64,000 nucleotides of DNA from Aquila chrysaetos chrysaetos (GCF_900496995.4 NC_044004.1:48762224-48826223), one strand, 5' to 3'; shown: positions 40,205 to 59,700, numbered from the stretch's first letter. Numbers and translations: made by a program. The notes: generated from the letters alone by a model not told the origin.

Positions 40205-43200
40205 TTATTTCACCTCTGACGAACAGAGGAGAAGGAAAACTAAGGATTTACTTGTTCCTTGCTTCCCCTGGCCCCGGCAGGTTTCTGAGGATGCACTTCA
40301 CTGATTCCATCACACCAGTGCTAAGGGCATAGGAGGTAAAGGATCAGCCTCCAGGTGACTTGCTCTAAGTCACACAAGTCCTTGGCAAAGTTGTTGGATG
40401 AATAGGACAGGACATCTGAAGACAACTTGTAGAATCTTGCCGTGATTTTTTTTTTTAATGTGTTTTCAGTGTTGGCCAAAACTCTGCAACTGTAATGTTA
40501 AAAAAAGGTTTAATTTTGAAGTAACACGATAACACAATTATTTCCCTCTTCCAATTTTAGGGTACAAAATGTCCATCAGGCTGCAGAATGCAAGGACTGA
40601 TTGATGAAACGGACCAGGATTATAGTCACAGAATAGACAAAATCAAGAAGCTGCTCGCAGAAAATCAAAACAACTATAAAAGATCCAATCGGATAATTGT
40701 GGAAACCATAGATACGCTAAAACCAAGCCTAGACAATGCTCAGCGTGAGTATCTCGCACCCAGTTTTATTATCCATTGCTGAATTATTATTTTTTTTGTG
40801 TGCATAAGCAATATGTAGTGAAAAGATATGCTGCACTGGACCTTATTATCAAGAGCCAGAATAAACATAGTAATACAAGACTCTTAACTGCTAACTAGTA
40901 GAAACTACTGTAATTTTTGCCTGCTTAGTACTATGAGAAATATGTTCTTAATTGCATGTTTTAATTACACATTCTAAAATATGCTATTCTTTTAGGGAAG
41001 AAAATCATACGTGCATAGCTGACTGTGAGGCATTTTTGTTTCAGAGCTTGATGACACTTACAGTCACGTGTCAGGAGAACTGAGGCGGAGAATTGTGACA
41101 TTAAAGCAGAGAGTTGTCACTCAAGTAAACAGAATTAAAGCTCTGCAGAGCAGCATCCGGGAACAGGTGGTGGAGATGAAGCGCTTGGAGGTAGGTAGCT
41201 GCTACGTGATTTCCATTCTTTCCAGGGCTTAACTACAGAAAGAGGGTCTATCCCTTACACCGTGCATGGCGAGCAGTGCTCCCTCTGGAAGAAAACGTGA
41301 TGCAATTCTCACAGGATCTGACTTCCTGAGGCAAATCCCCAAATGAGTTTTCTTTTCCTGCTGTGTGGGAACCAGCGTGAGCTCAGGAGGACTCCTGGTC
41401 CCATCTGCCCCTTCTGCTCTCAGACAGGCAGCAAGGATGTTATATCTGCTGATAACTGGCTCCGGATGAGGCGTTTCTCCTCCTGTAAGGAGCTGCTGAG
41501 CAGCTAGGATGAGGGGGATGTGCTCTGTCCTCCCCCAGTGATGCCACTGCTGCCCACAGCCAGTGCTGGCATTAAAGCCCGTGTTCCCAGGTTGCAGCCA
41601 ATTCTTCTGATGGTAATGCAAGGAAAAGTCCTGGCACAAACAGCGGGTTTTCTCAAAAGCCCATTTTGATCCCCGGATCGGAGATCTGGCTTTTGGATCA
41701 CTTGGGAAAACAGCGGTAACCCCAGGATGGCAGGCCTCACAGCAGGGCCATGAAAGGCTCTGGGACAAGTCCAGTGTCCTCCCTTTTCCTTGGAGGACTC
41801 GTTTCTGCCCCGGTCCCCAGGGAGCATGCCCAGCTCAGCAGCACTCCCTCCAAACCCAGGAAGACACCCCTGTGCCCTGAGAATAAAGGGAGCAGAGATT
41901 GGGAACGTACTACAATGTACTTCTCCATGGAGCTCATGTGCACTGTGCTATTGCACGTGTCGTATTTACAGTGGAGACAGATAAACACAAGGATGATTTC
42001 AAAACTGAGCTTTGGAAAAGCTCAGCTGTAGGTGGGAGGTACCAGGGCAGCCCCCACCTTTCCCCAGTCCAGTTAAAGGATACACTTGCTTGAGAAAGTC
42101 AGGAAAGCTCCCTAACTAAATTATTTCTCTCTGTTTATGTAGGTGGACATTGATATTAAGATACGAGCCTGCAAAGGAACCTGTGCTAGAAGTTTTGGTT
42201 ACCAGGTGGACAACGAAAGCTACGACAACATCCAGAAGCAGCTTACCCAAGCTAATTCCATCAACTTGCACCCAGAGCTTCAAACAACCACCTTGAGCAC
42301 ACTGAAAATGAGGCCACTTAAGGACTCGAATGTTCCTGAGCATTTTAAGCATAAGCCCCAGCCAGAAATGCAAGCTCTGAACATAATTAATAACATCAGG
42401 CAGATGGAAGCGGTATTAGAAAGGCCAGAAACAGACACAAACCCCTCCCGAGGTGACGGCTTGTATCACGTGCTAGAATCGAGGGGGGATGGACCTTCAC
42501 ACACCACCAAGTTAGTTACTCCTACTCATGGGAGACAAACCCTTAATCTGGGAGACAAAACCTCCTCCACTGTTCGTAGGTGCACCAAAACTACCACCAC
42601 AAGACTTGTCACTGGCCCTGATGGCCCTAGAGAAGAAGTAGTCGAAAAAATGGTTTCTTCCGATGGCTCAGACTGCTCCTATTTACAAGGAGCAGGAAAT
42701 CCTGGAGGGGAAGGGAGCGTACACCATGTTGGTGGAGCAGACAAATTCCACAGGCTAGAGACCTTATTCCCTGAGCTAGAGTCATTTTTTACCCCTGGCT
42801 CTCCACCCACTTCTAGTAAGCACTTTAGTGGATCTAGCAGCATTTCAACTAGCAGGCACGTAAGTGGCACAGGCAGTAGCCACTTAGGTACTGGAACACC
42901 CGGTCATTCAGGGGCTTACACGGGGAAAGGCAAATTTACAGACTTAGGAGAGGAAGAAGAAGATGACTTTGGAGGACTTCACCTTCAGCCAGCTGGATTC
43001 CCATCTGGGGGTGCAGGTCACTCCAAGACTGTAGTGACCAGCACCTCTTCTAGTTTCAACAAGGGAGGCTCCACTTTCGAAACTAAATCACTAAAGACCC
43101 GTGAAATAACTGAGCAGCTAGGTGGGATGCAACATGATCAGAGTGCAGAGGATACCCCAGACTTTCGTGCACGCAGCTTCAGACCGTCAGGAAGGAAGCA

Positions 43201-43246
43201 AAAGACAGCCAGCACTGGGAAAGGTACAGAGGCCTCACGGAAATAG
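37522..43246 (+). CDS. FGA: Fibrinogen alpha chain, ordinary short form (exon 5 read-through)
   Basis: If the splice donor at 43224-43225 is not used, exon 5 stays open for seven more codons and stops at 43244-43246, ending STGKGTEASRK. This gives a 537-residue chain without the C-terminal globe, the counterpart of the main human alpha chain. Human FGA uses the same choice at the same place, because there too exon 6 begins by completing a Gly/Asp codon and continues with Cys-Asp-Asp. No AATAAA is seen before exon 6; an ATTAAA variant at 43553-43558 could serve this form. Which form dominates cannot be read from the sequence. Confidence 0.85.
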
Positions 43247-44313
43247 TTACTGAGGTAGTGGAGCCAAACTCCATCCCTAACCAAACCGACACATTGGTTT
43301 TAGATACTGCAGTACAACAGTGTGATGATAAAATGCAAGTAATGTGTCTGTTTGTTGCCACCTTGGAAACAAAAAGGAAAATATTTCATTAATACTCGGG
43401 TATTACACAGACAATTCACAATTTAAGAAGTATGTAAAGTTTTCTTTTCTGAATTCTTTTTAACGTTGCCTGTCACTATACCTAGTGTAGTCCAAGACAT
43501 GTTTAACAATTTTCCTCAGAGCTATTGGTACTTGGATTCCTCTGAACCTTTTATTAAATTTTACTGATAACTCCTGTCAAACCAGATCAACTTTTTTTTT
43601 TAGACTGTGATGATATCCGCCAGAAACACACTTTTGGTGCCAAAAGTGGCATTTACAAAATCAAGCCAGCGGGATCCAATAAGGTTTTGTCAGTTTATTG
43701 CGACCAAGAGACCACTTTGGGAGGATGGCTATTGATCCAACAGAGAATGGATGGATCAGTGAATTTTAACCGGACCTGGCAAGACTACAAGAGAGGTTTC
43801 GGCAGCGTGGATGGCAGAGGGCGAGGAGAGTTCTGGCTGGGCAATGAAAACATACACTTGCTGACTCAGAACGACACTCTCCTTCGGGTAGAGTTAGAGG
43901 ACTGGGATGGAAATGCTGTGTATGCAGAGTATATCGTACAGGTAGGGTCTGAAGCAGAAGGGTATGCCCTTGCAGTGTCCTCCTACGAGGGGACAGCCGG
44001 GGACGCGCTGATCGCCGGCTGGCTGGAAGAGGGCACCGAATACACGTCCCATGCCCAGATGCAGTTCAGCACCTTCGACCGGGACCGGGACCGCTGGGAG
44101 GAGAGCTGCGCGGAGATGTACGGGGGTGGCTGGTGGTACAACAGCTGCCAGGCGGCCAACCTCAATGGCATTTACTACCTGGGGGGCCACTACGACCCCA
44201 GGTACAATGTTCCTTATGAGATCGAAAACGGCGTGGTCTGGCTGCCATTTAGAGCCTCTGACTATTCCCTCAAAACTGTTAGAATGAAAATCAGGCCCAT
44301 AGAAACCCTGTAG
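37522..44313 (+). CDS. FGA: Fibrinogen alpha chain, long alpha-E form (6 exons)
   Basis: Exons: 37522-37572, 39346-39474, 40561-40744, 41045-41190, 42143-43223 and 43604-44313, giving 766 residues. After a signal of about 18 residues comes fibrinopeptide A, QVGESTFEKEGAGVR. Thrombin would cut before GPRIVEH, exposing the GPR knob that docks in the gamma pocket. Next are the disulfide-ring motif KCPSGC, the coiled coil (to about residue 185) and the alphaC region. The alphaC hairpin cysteines 317 and 348 flank RLVTGPDGPREEVVEKMVSS. Exon 6 adds a full fibrinogen globe (from Asp531, DCDD to IRPIETL) with the loop DRDRDRW and GGGWWYNSC. The human tandem 13-residue alphaC repeats are absent, which explains the shorter chain. 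Two RGD motifs lie at residues 273-275 and 284-286. FGG is upstream on the same strand and FGB converges from the right. Confidence 0.96.
40171..40202. repeat. (TA)n microsatellite
   Basis: About 16 uninterrupted TA units lie in intron 2 of FGA. They are likely to vary in length. Confidence 0.95.
40345..40420 (-). repeat. MIR-like (CORE-SINE) remnant, reverse orientation
   Basis: The text aggtgacttgctctaagtca followed by cacaagtccttggcaaag matches the reverse complement of the MIR core (AAGTGACTTGCCCAAGGTCA, then CACAGCTAGTAAGTGGCA). It lies in intron 2 of FGA. Confidence 0.55.
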
Positions 44314-44439
44314 AAAGACAGGCTTTTAATGATGTATGTTATGACTACAAGTTGAAAAGATTTTTTTTTCATATATATGTGCATGATGTACCTCTACTCT
44401 GTGAATTTGAAGGCAACTGGGCACATCTGTGGCTTCAAA

Positions 44440-44445
44440 AATAAA
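44440..44445 (+). terminator. FGA: FGA (alpha-E) polyadenylation signal
   Basis: AATAAA lies 127 bases after the exon 6 stop codon, in the context ttcaaaaataaacac. Confidence 0.8.
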
Positions 44446-44459
44446 CACTGATTAGTCAT

Positions 44460-46310
44460 CAACGAAATAGTTCTTCCATCTGATTTATAACTGACAAACC
44501 TTTTCAAGAAAATATTGATTTTAAAACCCTTTTTATATAAACTTTGTCTATGTCTTTGACTGTGTCTTTTTCTATGTCTATGTCTTTGGCAGCTCACACC
44601 TTGACTGCAGATAAAAATATTTATAATTTGAATTATTTACTTTGCTTCAGAGTGTTAAAGAAGTAAAAGAATTTAGAAGTATGTTGACCACAAACTCCTG
44701 CCTCCACTAACATGAACCGTGAAAGTCTGACTGAGTTTGACAGTCATGCTTCTGGGCCGTCTCCTCTCGCTTCCATTTCGAGGGGAGCACAACAGCGGTG
44801 GGAGTCAGTTCTCAGGCAGAGCCACGGGTGGTTTGGGTTCTCGCTTTTGCCACACACCTAACATGGAGTACACTTTGATTAATGATGCATGCATTTTAGG
44901 ACTGACTTTTAAGGATCTCCTAAGTTTTGATTTTATAAATATGGAGGTAGGCCTTCCTTCCCATTGATGAATCTAGGTAGTTTACCATGCATACTGTAGC
45001 TTCAAAATAAGACAGTTCATGTAAACTCATCAAAATACAACTCCCAAAACAGGCTATTATTTTCTAGTGACCACTAAAAGGTTATGACTGTAACCAGTTC
45101 AAGCAAGACGAGGAGCACCTGGATGGCTATAGTATATATTGACTTGGTTTAGAACGTTTCTCAGCACATGTGTCAAGCAAGGATTCTTCTACAGATAAGG
45201 GGTTTAAATCAGGAACTTGCTGACAGCGTGTGGTAAGAATTTTTTAGCAAAAAGCTGACTGCATGGAAATACAGTTATATTGGTTACACAGTTACACAAG
45301 AACATGCTGTATTTACCTTTATACCTTATAACATAAAATTACACAAGTATTTACTCTGTTTAATATTTCTGTGCTTCTATTGAGAAACAAGCATGAGCAA
45401 ACTTCCTTGCCTCCAATCTCACTGGCCAGCTTGTTTCATACCATTTAACAATATCATCAAATACTGGCAAAGCAGCTCACTTTTAGCCTTTTTTCAGTGC
45501 TTCTCAAACACAGCCACTGTCTCACCTTTTTGGAGAGTTTGCTGAAGAGCAAAGACACCTTTACAGCCATGCGCGGAGAAGTGTCTGCTTTTGGAAAAGG
45601 GGCTTCTGCTTTATGCCTTGTGGTTTTGTTCCCTAGCCTCAGTGGAAGCCTGTCTGTGGCGATGCTGAACATTTGCGCTCATGTAGTGAGATGCTGTCAT
45701 GATGTTTCCTCCTTGTCCCTCGGGGCTCCACAGATTAGGTCAACACAAGAGGTTTCAGATGGGATCCATCTACCACTAGTGATTCGGCTCCCTTCTGTTG
45801 TGGAGGAAGGCAGTCGCCTCTGAGAGATGTCTGATCCTGCCTACCAGGGTTGGGAGGTCCTGTCTTTGGGACAACCTCTGTTCCTGGCTACAGAGGGAGC
45901 CTAGACCACTAGCTTTGATGAAATACCCAACCTCCACCTACCCTATCATTGGAGTCACTAATTGCTCTAGTCCCACAATAGGTCTTCTAATACTGTATTT
46001 TATTCTATGATAAAAGGATGTGGGATGGTGGAAGGGATATTAAGAGGCACAGTAATGTGAGCCAGGTCCCAGGAAAGGGCGTATGTTATCCAGCATACAG
46101 GATTTTGAACTAAGTGACTGGTGACGGTGACCTACCTGTTTGTTAGATAGTTTCTTTTCACTTTATTTCTTCTCAACTTGTTACACAGGTGATTACCGTT
46201 ACCCTTATAATATAAAAGAAAATGACTGTCCCTTATTTAGTGGAACATGTTTGCTTCTCCAGGGATAATGCATAAATACTTTGGAATCATGTGAAGAAAA
46301 CTTTAGTTTT
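44460..46310. other. Interval between the converging 3' ends of FGA and FGB
   Basis: No gene is supported; the open frame at 45497-45823 has no recognisable motif. In human, a conserved liver enhancer lies between FGA and FGB, so a counterpart may be here, but I cannot identify it by eye. Confidence 0.5.
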
Positions 46311-46315
46311 AAGGC

Positions 46316-46321
46316 TTTATT
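46316..46321 (-). terminator. FGB: FGB polyadenylation signal
   Basis: AATAAA on the minus strand (tttatt on plus) lies about 360 bases past the FGB stop codon. It is the first canonical hexamer I see there. Confidence 0.7.
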
Positions 46322-46677
46322 TAATTTTTGGAAAACATTTTAAAATAATCCTCTCCCTCTTCAAATGTGGTATAGAAGTCCTTTGTAAAAGAGTGAAACA
46401 AGTTGGGTTTGGTTTTTTTTTTTTATCAGTGTTATTCTATACTAGTTACTTCCGTCTTGTGAACAAATGAAAAATGGAACAAAATACACTTGTGAGTTAT
46501 ATTCAGCAGTCAGATTTTGATTTACGGTTGACATAGCTTTTCACTTTAGGTCATAATATTCTCATACATACATAATTGGTTCTCATATGAAAAGAAAAGC
46601 CTGAATACCGTGGCTAAAAAGATAACCATGCACAAATATTAAAAGAAAATCCCTGATTCTGTACATTTTGATAATGG

Positions 46678-53821
<7,144 letters not shown>

Positions 53822-53895
53822 GGTGCTAGCTTGCTTGAGCCGCTCAGTGACCTTCTCCCACCAGCAGCTCTGACAGGGAGAGGTCCTCCCTGTTC

Positions 53896-53905
53896 CTATA
53901 TATAA
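53896..53905 (-). promoter_or_regulatory. FGB: FGB TATA box
   Basis: TTATATATAG on the minus strand lies about 75-85 bases upstream of the FGB start codon, a spacing that leaves room for a short 5' UTR. Confidence 0.75.
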
Positions 53906-53918
53906 GCGGCAACCCTCA

Positions 53919-53926
53919 TTTCCCAG
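53919..53926 (-). promoter_or_regulatory. IL-6-type CTGGGAAA element of FGB
   Basis: CTGGGAAA on the minus strand, just upstream of the TATA box, matches the type II IL-6 response element described in mammalian fibrinogen promoters. That it is active in this bird is inferred. Confidence 0.55.
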
Positions 53927-53975
53927 ATGATTGACAGTGATAGGACCAACCCTTCCGAGCAATCACTGTATCTCT

Positions 53976-53988
53976 GTTAATATTCAAC
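53976..53988 (+). promoter_or_regulatory. HNF1 site of FGB
   Basis: GTTAATATTCAAC differs from the palindromic HNF1 consensus GTTAATNATTAAC at one base. It lies about 155 bases upstream of the FGB start codon and near the TATA box. Human FGB uses a proximal HNF1 site. Confidence 0.75.
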
Positions 53989-53989
53989 C

Positions 53990-56900
53990 TTTCTCTTCAC
54001 TGTGTGCCTGAATACATTTGCTGTTGAGCAATTTCTCTGGACAGCTTTTATCTACGTGTCCCAGAGACCTCTGCTGATGCTGGGGTCAAATAGATGTTTA
54101 AGTCCTTAAAAGTACCTCCTGCTCAGATTACACAAGACTACCATTTTCTCAAAAATCACAAGGCTTTTAAAACAGCTGAAAAGGTGAACATCTAAAGAAA
54201 AGAAACATCGTCAGATGTCACACTGTGACATCTCCTTTTTTTCTCTCTGCTGAAAATTTAAATGTTTCAGAAATATGATATTAAATTAGAATTAAGCTCA
54301 CATCGTATAGATGGCTACATTCTTCTAAATAGTTCTGATGGTGCCTGGATAGGTATGCAAGTCTTTGGGTCTCTTGAAGTACAAAAGCAAAAAAGAGTAT
54401 ATTATGTTCATTACATTAATAATTTTAAATGAAAACATTGTTTTGATCTAATTAAATATCAGATTAATATTGTAAGCATAAAACAATGCTATTCCATTAC
54501 TTTAGCAATACGACATTGTGAATGAACTAAAATAATTAAATTTTACATATTAATTTGATGGTTTCCTTTTTTAATACAAAAAGCATATCTGTCAAACAGT
54601 ATTTAAATGTTTTTAATAATCTTTTAAAAGAATATGCATGAAATTATTTGTAATCATAGTGGAATACTCAAACATGCTTTCTGATGCTTTATAGGAGTAT
54701 GGTGTATCACAGCTCTCTTATTAGCAGAGTTTTAACACTTCAGTGTCTTTATATCCTGTGATTTTCTTGTGCATTATAAATTATCATAATCTAGTGAATT
54801 AAATAAAATGTGCCGAGTGAGAGCCAGCACACTTTTCTGAAGTCATTCATATCGATGTCTGAAGACATGAAGAGATGTAAACCGTGGGCTGAGGTTCCTT
54901 TTCAAAGATCAACTTGACGGAGTGGGAGATTTTATGGTAAGCAAAGATGAGAACAGCTAAAATTGCTTGGTTTAGGCCTTTTTCCTGTATTTGTGCTGTT
55001 GTCAGAATTCTTGTAAACTATGGAGATTCCCGAAATATGAAAACTGTTTAACCTGACTGGTTTAATTATTACACAGCTTGGACCAAAATCAGCCATGGCT
55101 CAAGGAGCAATAATTCCACTGAATTTGATCTCTTGCATGAGGACATCACCACACTACCAGATTTGGAAGAGCACAAACTTCTCCCTACAGGCATTAAAGA
55201 AATCTGCCTAAGGCCAAAACATCATTAACATGTTATTTCCACTTAAACATGCTAGCCAAGATATTGTCACTGATTCTGGGCATCTCCCAACCGTAAATGC
55301 AATTTTCCCTCCATTTACCTCTGAAGGAAGTTCACTCACCTTCATCTTATGTATAAGGAAGGGACATAGTGATGCTCAACCCTTGCCCAGGGCTTACGGG
55401 TAGCTCGTGGTACAGTGGAACTAAAACAAGGTCTCACTAGTCCTGAGCTAGAAACTTACTCTTAAATTATCCTGGCTAAGTTCAAACAAATCTTAATTAA
55501 ATGTACGATATTTGTCCTAAATCCATTCTGAAACGATCACCATGTTCTGCAGTAATTTATGGTGCCCTTCTTCAGGCATTAAGTACTCTTCACCCCGCTG
55601 TGAAGCAGCGTGGCTGTGTCGGAGCAGAGGGTGTTGGGGACTGGATGACGGGGGTTGGCATGGGAGCCCCCACGCTTGCTGCAGAGTCCCAGCGTGGGGA
55701 ACCCCCAGGCTTCATCCGCCTTCAGATGGGATTTCCCCTTTGAAACTCAGCCTTTGACCCTCCCAGCTCCAGTACTTTTCATTGGCTTCCCCAAGAGAGT
55801 TGGGTGGTTGTGTGTCCCTGGGGATTTACCATGAACAACACATGTATGCCATACCGCAGCGGGTTTGCAGCTTTGTGTCAAATGAGCAGATGCCCCATGA
55901 TGGGGATCGTGCCACCGCTCATCTGGTAAGTGGAGGCCTTGTCTACGCTGCAAAGGTTTTGCCTGGAGAGTTTTATCAGCAAAAACCAGTCCAAATCTGG
56001 AACCACATACAGAGCAATCTACACTGGCAAACATACACGTGCATGGAAAACATTTCAGCAGCAGAACTTAATCTACGTTAGCATGCTGGTTATGAGATGT
56101 GATTTTTCTCTCTTGCTTGCAACCATTACAGTTAGGCTGACACTTTCTAAGGATTGAATGAAGCCTTATGAACAACCAAAACCATGGCTTAAATTTCTTC
56201 TAAAAATGATATCAAGAGGCTTTCTTTTCAAAACAGGACACCTAATCTTTTTTCCTTCATATTTCCTCCTCCAACTCATATGGTTAATGAGAAGCTGTTC
56301 CTGGAGTTAACGTGGTAGCAATACCACAACACACCTGCTATTAGGAACTGTAATAATACAACATGGACCTGATGGTGTTCCAGGACATCCCTTTGTACAG
56401 TATTTTTGTACTGAAAGGGCACTTACTGGCAGAGGCGTATGTGTGTGTTTTTAAGAATGACTATTTGTTTGCGGCCCCTTGTGTTTGTTGTGCCGACATA
56501 TCTGCAGTGGTGCAACCCTCTTTACACAAACCCCTGTCGGGCGAGTCACGGTCCCTGGATCACGGCTCTTCAGAGCTGAATGTGCCCCCTGAGGTGGTCC
56601 TAGGGTGAGGGAACAGAACCTCTTGGGTCACGATGAACTACAGTGTTTACTAAATTAAATTTTAAAAAAACAGTCGATTTAGAAATGTCCTTTTAAACAA
56701 CTACTGGTGTAATAGTGTCATACTATGAAAAGAATGCTGTAAACTTAAATGTTATCTCTGGTGAGACGAACATCCTCATTTCTTGCTTGTACTGGTAACT
56801 TATATTACTTCAAAGGTTTCTCATAAATGAGAATTAATGTTATCTTCATGTTCTGCAGGCAAGCAAGTTCTTAAACATTAATGAGTGGGGCTGTTCACTT

Positions 56901-58900
56901 TGGCCTTAAAACTGCACTGAAAGCACGTGCAACTTACTAGTCACCTTCTTCTAAGTAGCAATTTATAAAAAATTGCATAGTTTGCTATTTGCAGAATTGC
57001 AGCTGTAGCTGGCATGCAAGAATACATCAAGCAGTTGCATATAACAACAACAACAAAAAGAGTAAAGTGAATATCCTAATTAATATTACTGTCATGACTT
57101 TTTTAAGTTCTGGGACTAAATTTCACCTTAGACTAAATCTTCTAAAAAAAATGAAATTATTAGATCAATTTGTCCTCTGATTTTCTAACGCATTACAAGG
57201 ACACCAGGAAATAAGCTGAAATTATAGATTTCTGAGGGGAATGTTTACTTGTAAAAAAAATGAGAACAACTACAGGGCCAGGGTGAAGGCTAATAATAAT
57301 AGTAATAAGCAGCACATATGAGCGAAGCTTTCTTAAAAAATATAAATGGAGAAATTTTTTTCTTGGACTGCTACAAGCATCTGTATTTCAAATTTGTTTT
57401 CCTTTAAAAAGGCAGTAAAAATAAGCCTGATTTCTTTCAACAGACCATAGAAAGGAAACAACTGTATCATGATACTTTATATGTTGCCAGAGATTAGCCC
57501 CTAAACCATTTCCACACATCAAATCCACCAATCAGTCAACCAACCAGTCACCAGGCTCACATTACTCTGTGTGTAAACGTAAAAAAAAAAACCTGTTTGA
57601 AATCCCTTGCCCCCAATATCTCCTTTTAAACCTCGTGTAACTTCAATGTAACCTCACCAGCCCAGGAGGACACAACAGACTCGCCCTGTTTTCATACACT
57701 GCCCCATGGAGTTTGCACCCTAGGTTGCAATTTAAGCAAGGACAGACGATGCTCCTGCTCCTTGAGGTGCCGTGCTGACCTTACCCAGAGGCTCCAAAAC
57801 CCAGCAGGAATCTCCAGCATCACAGGAGGGACTGTTGAAATAGGTCCTCATGTTAAACATGAAATCTGGCCGGCTTGGCTTGAAAGTGAGCTCCTCTGCC
57901 ATTGACGGCACAGGGTAATGGACATCTCTCCCCCACCTCGGCCCCAGACCAGGAACTGGGGATCGAAGCCACTTGGAGCACATTTCTAGCTATCCCTGTA
58001 TCTCAAATAACTAAATATAAACCACCAGTGCAGTCACCAGAAATGATCCATCAGCTCCAGAAAAGAGAAAAGATGGTCATTAAGTCAAGCAGGCAATTCG
58101 CGTGCCAGAAATAATCCCAAGCTAATGCCATCCTGTGGCTAATAAAGAAGACAGGTTTGAACCGGCAGATGCTGCACTGGATTATTTGTAGCCCAAATCA
58201 GTTTGCAAACTGTTCACAGATCAGGCACCCAGACAGATGCAGCAAGTGGCTGGTGGGGTGCTAAGGAAGAGCAACACGATGGTGGGACTGTAAAAGATGT
58301 GCTCGCCAAATCCCCGCTCTAGGCTTGGGAGGACAAGACTTCCTGAATTTAAGAGCAGATGAGTATATGTGAAGAAAGTAGGTGCCTATTTGCGATTTGC
58401 ACATATGCATTTGGTTATTCTGCTTATAAAGGCAAGTGAAAAATCAGCTGCAGTATCAGGGTACGTTTGGAAAAGAAGTACAACTTCTGCCCTCTTGCAA
58501 CGTACACCTTGCCATGCGGTGCAGGGGTTGCCAGCTTGTTCACGCACAATTTCAGTCTCCATCGAAAGGTGGTCCTGTGGACCTAAACTAAAGATACTTT
58601 TTCCAGAAGACAGTTACCGGGTATAACAGCTAGCATCCCACATCGCCCTGTTTTCGTTTAGACATTGCATTTCGGTCCTGGGACTACTTCCCCACATCCC
58701 CCTCATTTTGTGTGGTTCTCTGAACAGGCTTTATCCTTCAGAACTCACGAAGAAAACAGCACTTTTTTAAGCTGTAGCTGCACGACCCAAAACAATTGCA
58801 AAGGCCAAGGATTTCTACAAAATCGGGCCGACCAGAGCGTAGTCAGTCCGTCAGCGTGGGGGATCCGTTGCAGAGATGTCACCTATTCCCTCAGCACTCT
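53990..58900. other. Intergenic stretch between FGB and PLRG1
   Basis: The two genes run away from each other here. No exon is supported. Open frames such as 55782-56081 and 58369-58626 have no domain resemblance or splice-site logic. Confidence 0.5.
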
Positions 58901-58959
58901 GGGGCCGGCAGAGGACAACACCAGCTGCCCTTCAGAAAGCGGAATATTGCGCTCTTCTG

Positions 58960-59700
58960 GTCGCTTCCCGTCACTGCAGCCCTCTCGCCGCGGGGGACGG
59001 CGCTTTTGGCGGGGGGGGGGGGGGGCCCACCCGTAAATGCCCCGCGTGGGCGCCGCCCCCGTCGGACGGAACTCCCCGACAGCGCCCGCGGGGCTCGAAC
59101 CCGCGACCCTCAGCGCGCCGCGAGTGTGCTGGTAAGCCCCACCCCCCCCGCCCCTCCCTTTATTAATCCGCCCCCCCTCGCGCGCTCGTGTCGCGTCACT
59201 TCCGGTGCGGCGAGGGGCTCGGCGCCGGAAGCGCCTCCATAGCGGTTGGCGGAGTGCTGTGGCGGTGGGAGTTCGCCGGCGCCATGGTGGAGGTGAGGGG
59301 CGGTCGGTTCCGCCGCAGGGTCCCTCGCGTCCTCCCTGCCTCGCCGTTGAGGCGTCCCGGGCGAGACTAGAGAGCGGTGCCGGGGCAGCGGGGTGGATTG
59401 GGCCCGTGAGGAAGCCGAGGCCGGGCGGTGGTGGGGGGAGGCCGTGCGCGGACCACCGAGCGCCGCACCGCGCCCCCCCCCCCCCCCCCCTTTCCCCTTG
59501 GTACGAAAGGGCCGCTGTGGAGATAGGCCATGGGGGTCCCTCCGGCTTCCTAGCCCCTGCCCGGTCCGCTCCGGGGGAGAGCGGGTTGCGCGCAGGAAGC
59601 GAGAGGGGTGTTTCTGGCCGGTCTGAGGGCTGTGGCCTCTGCCTCGCGGGGGCCGTGGTGCGGGTCCTTGGGCCCTGTGGGCCTGGGCAGGAGTAAGCAG
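58960..59700. promoter_or_regulatory. CpG island promoter of PLRG1
   Basis: The stretch is very GC- and CpG-rich with long G and C runs (59011-59024, 59467-59490) and no TATA box. An ETS-type CACTTCCGGT lies at 59197-59206 and a CCGGAAGC at 59225-59232, about 60-85 bases before the ATG. ETS sites near the start are usual in housekeeping promoters. Confidence 0.8.
59080..59111 (-). other. tRNA T-arm-like sequence (3' fragment, resembles tRNA-Lys)
   Basis: On the minus strand GGGTC is followed by a perfect T-arm: stem GCGGG, loop TTCGAGC, stem CCCGC (59088-59104). This resembles the 3' half of vertebrate tRNA-Lys(CTT). No matching 5' acceptor strand, D-arm or foldable anticodon arm was found, so it is not a complete tRNA gene. 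It may be a degraded fragment or chance in GC-rich DNA. Confidence 0.35.

Noticed and set aside
41229-41768. 179-codon minus-strand open frame in FGA intron 4
   Set aside because: It has no recognisable domain and lies wholly within an intron of a well-supported gene. Neighbouring overlapping frames on both strands are equally open.
59040-59140. Complete tRNA gene on the minus strand
   Set aside because: Only the T-arm and variable-loop side match. No partner for the 3' acceptor strand and no foldable D-arm or anticodon arm was found.
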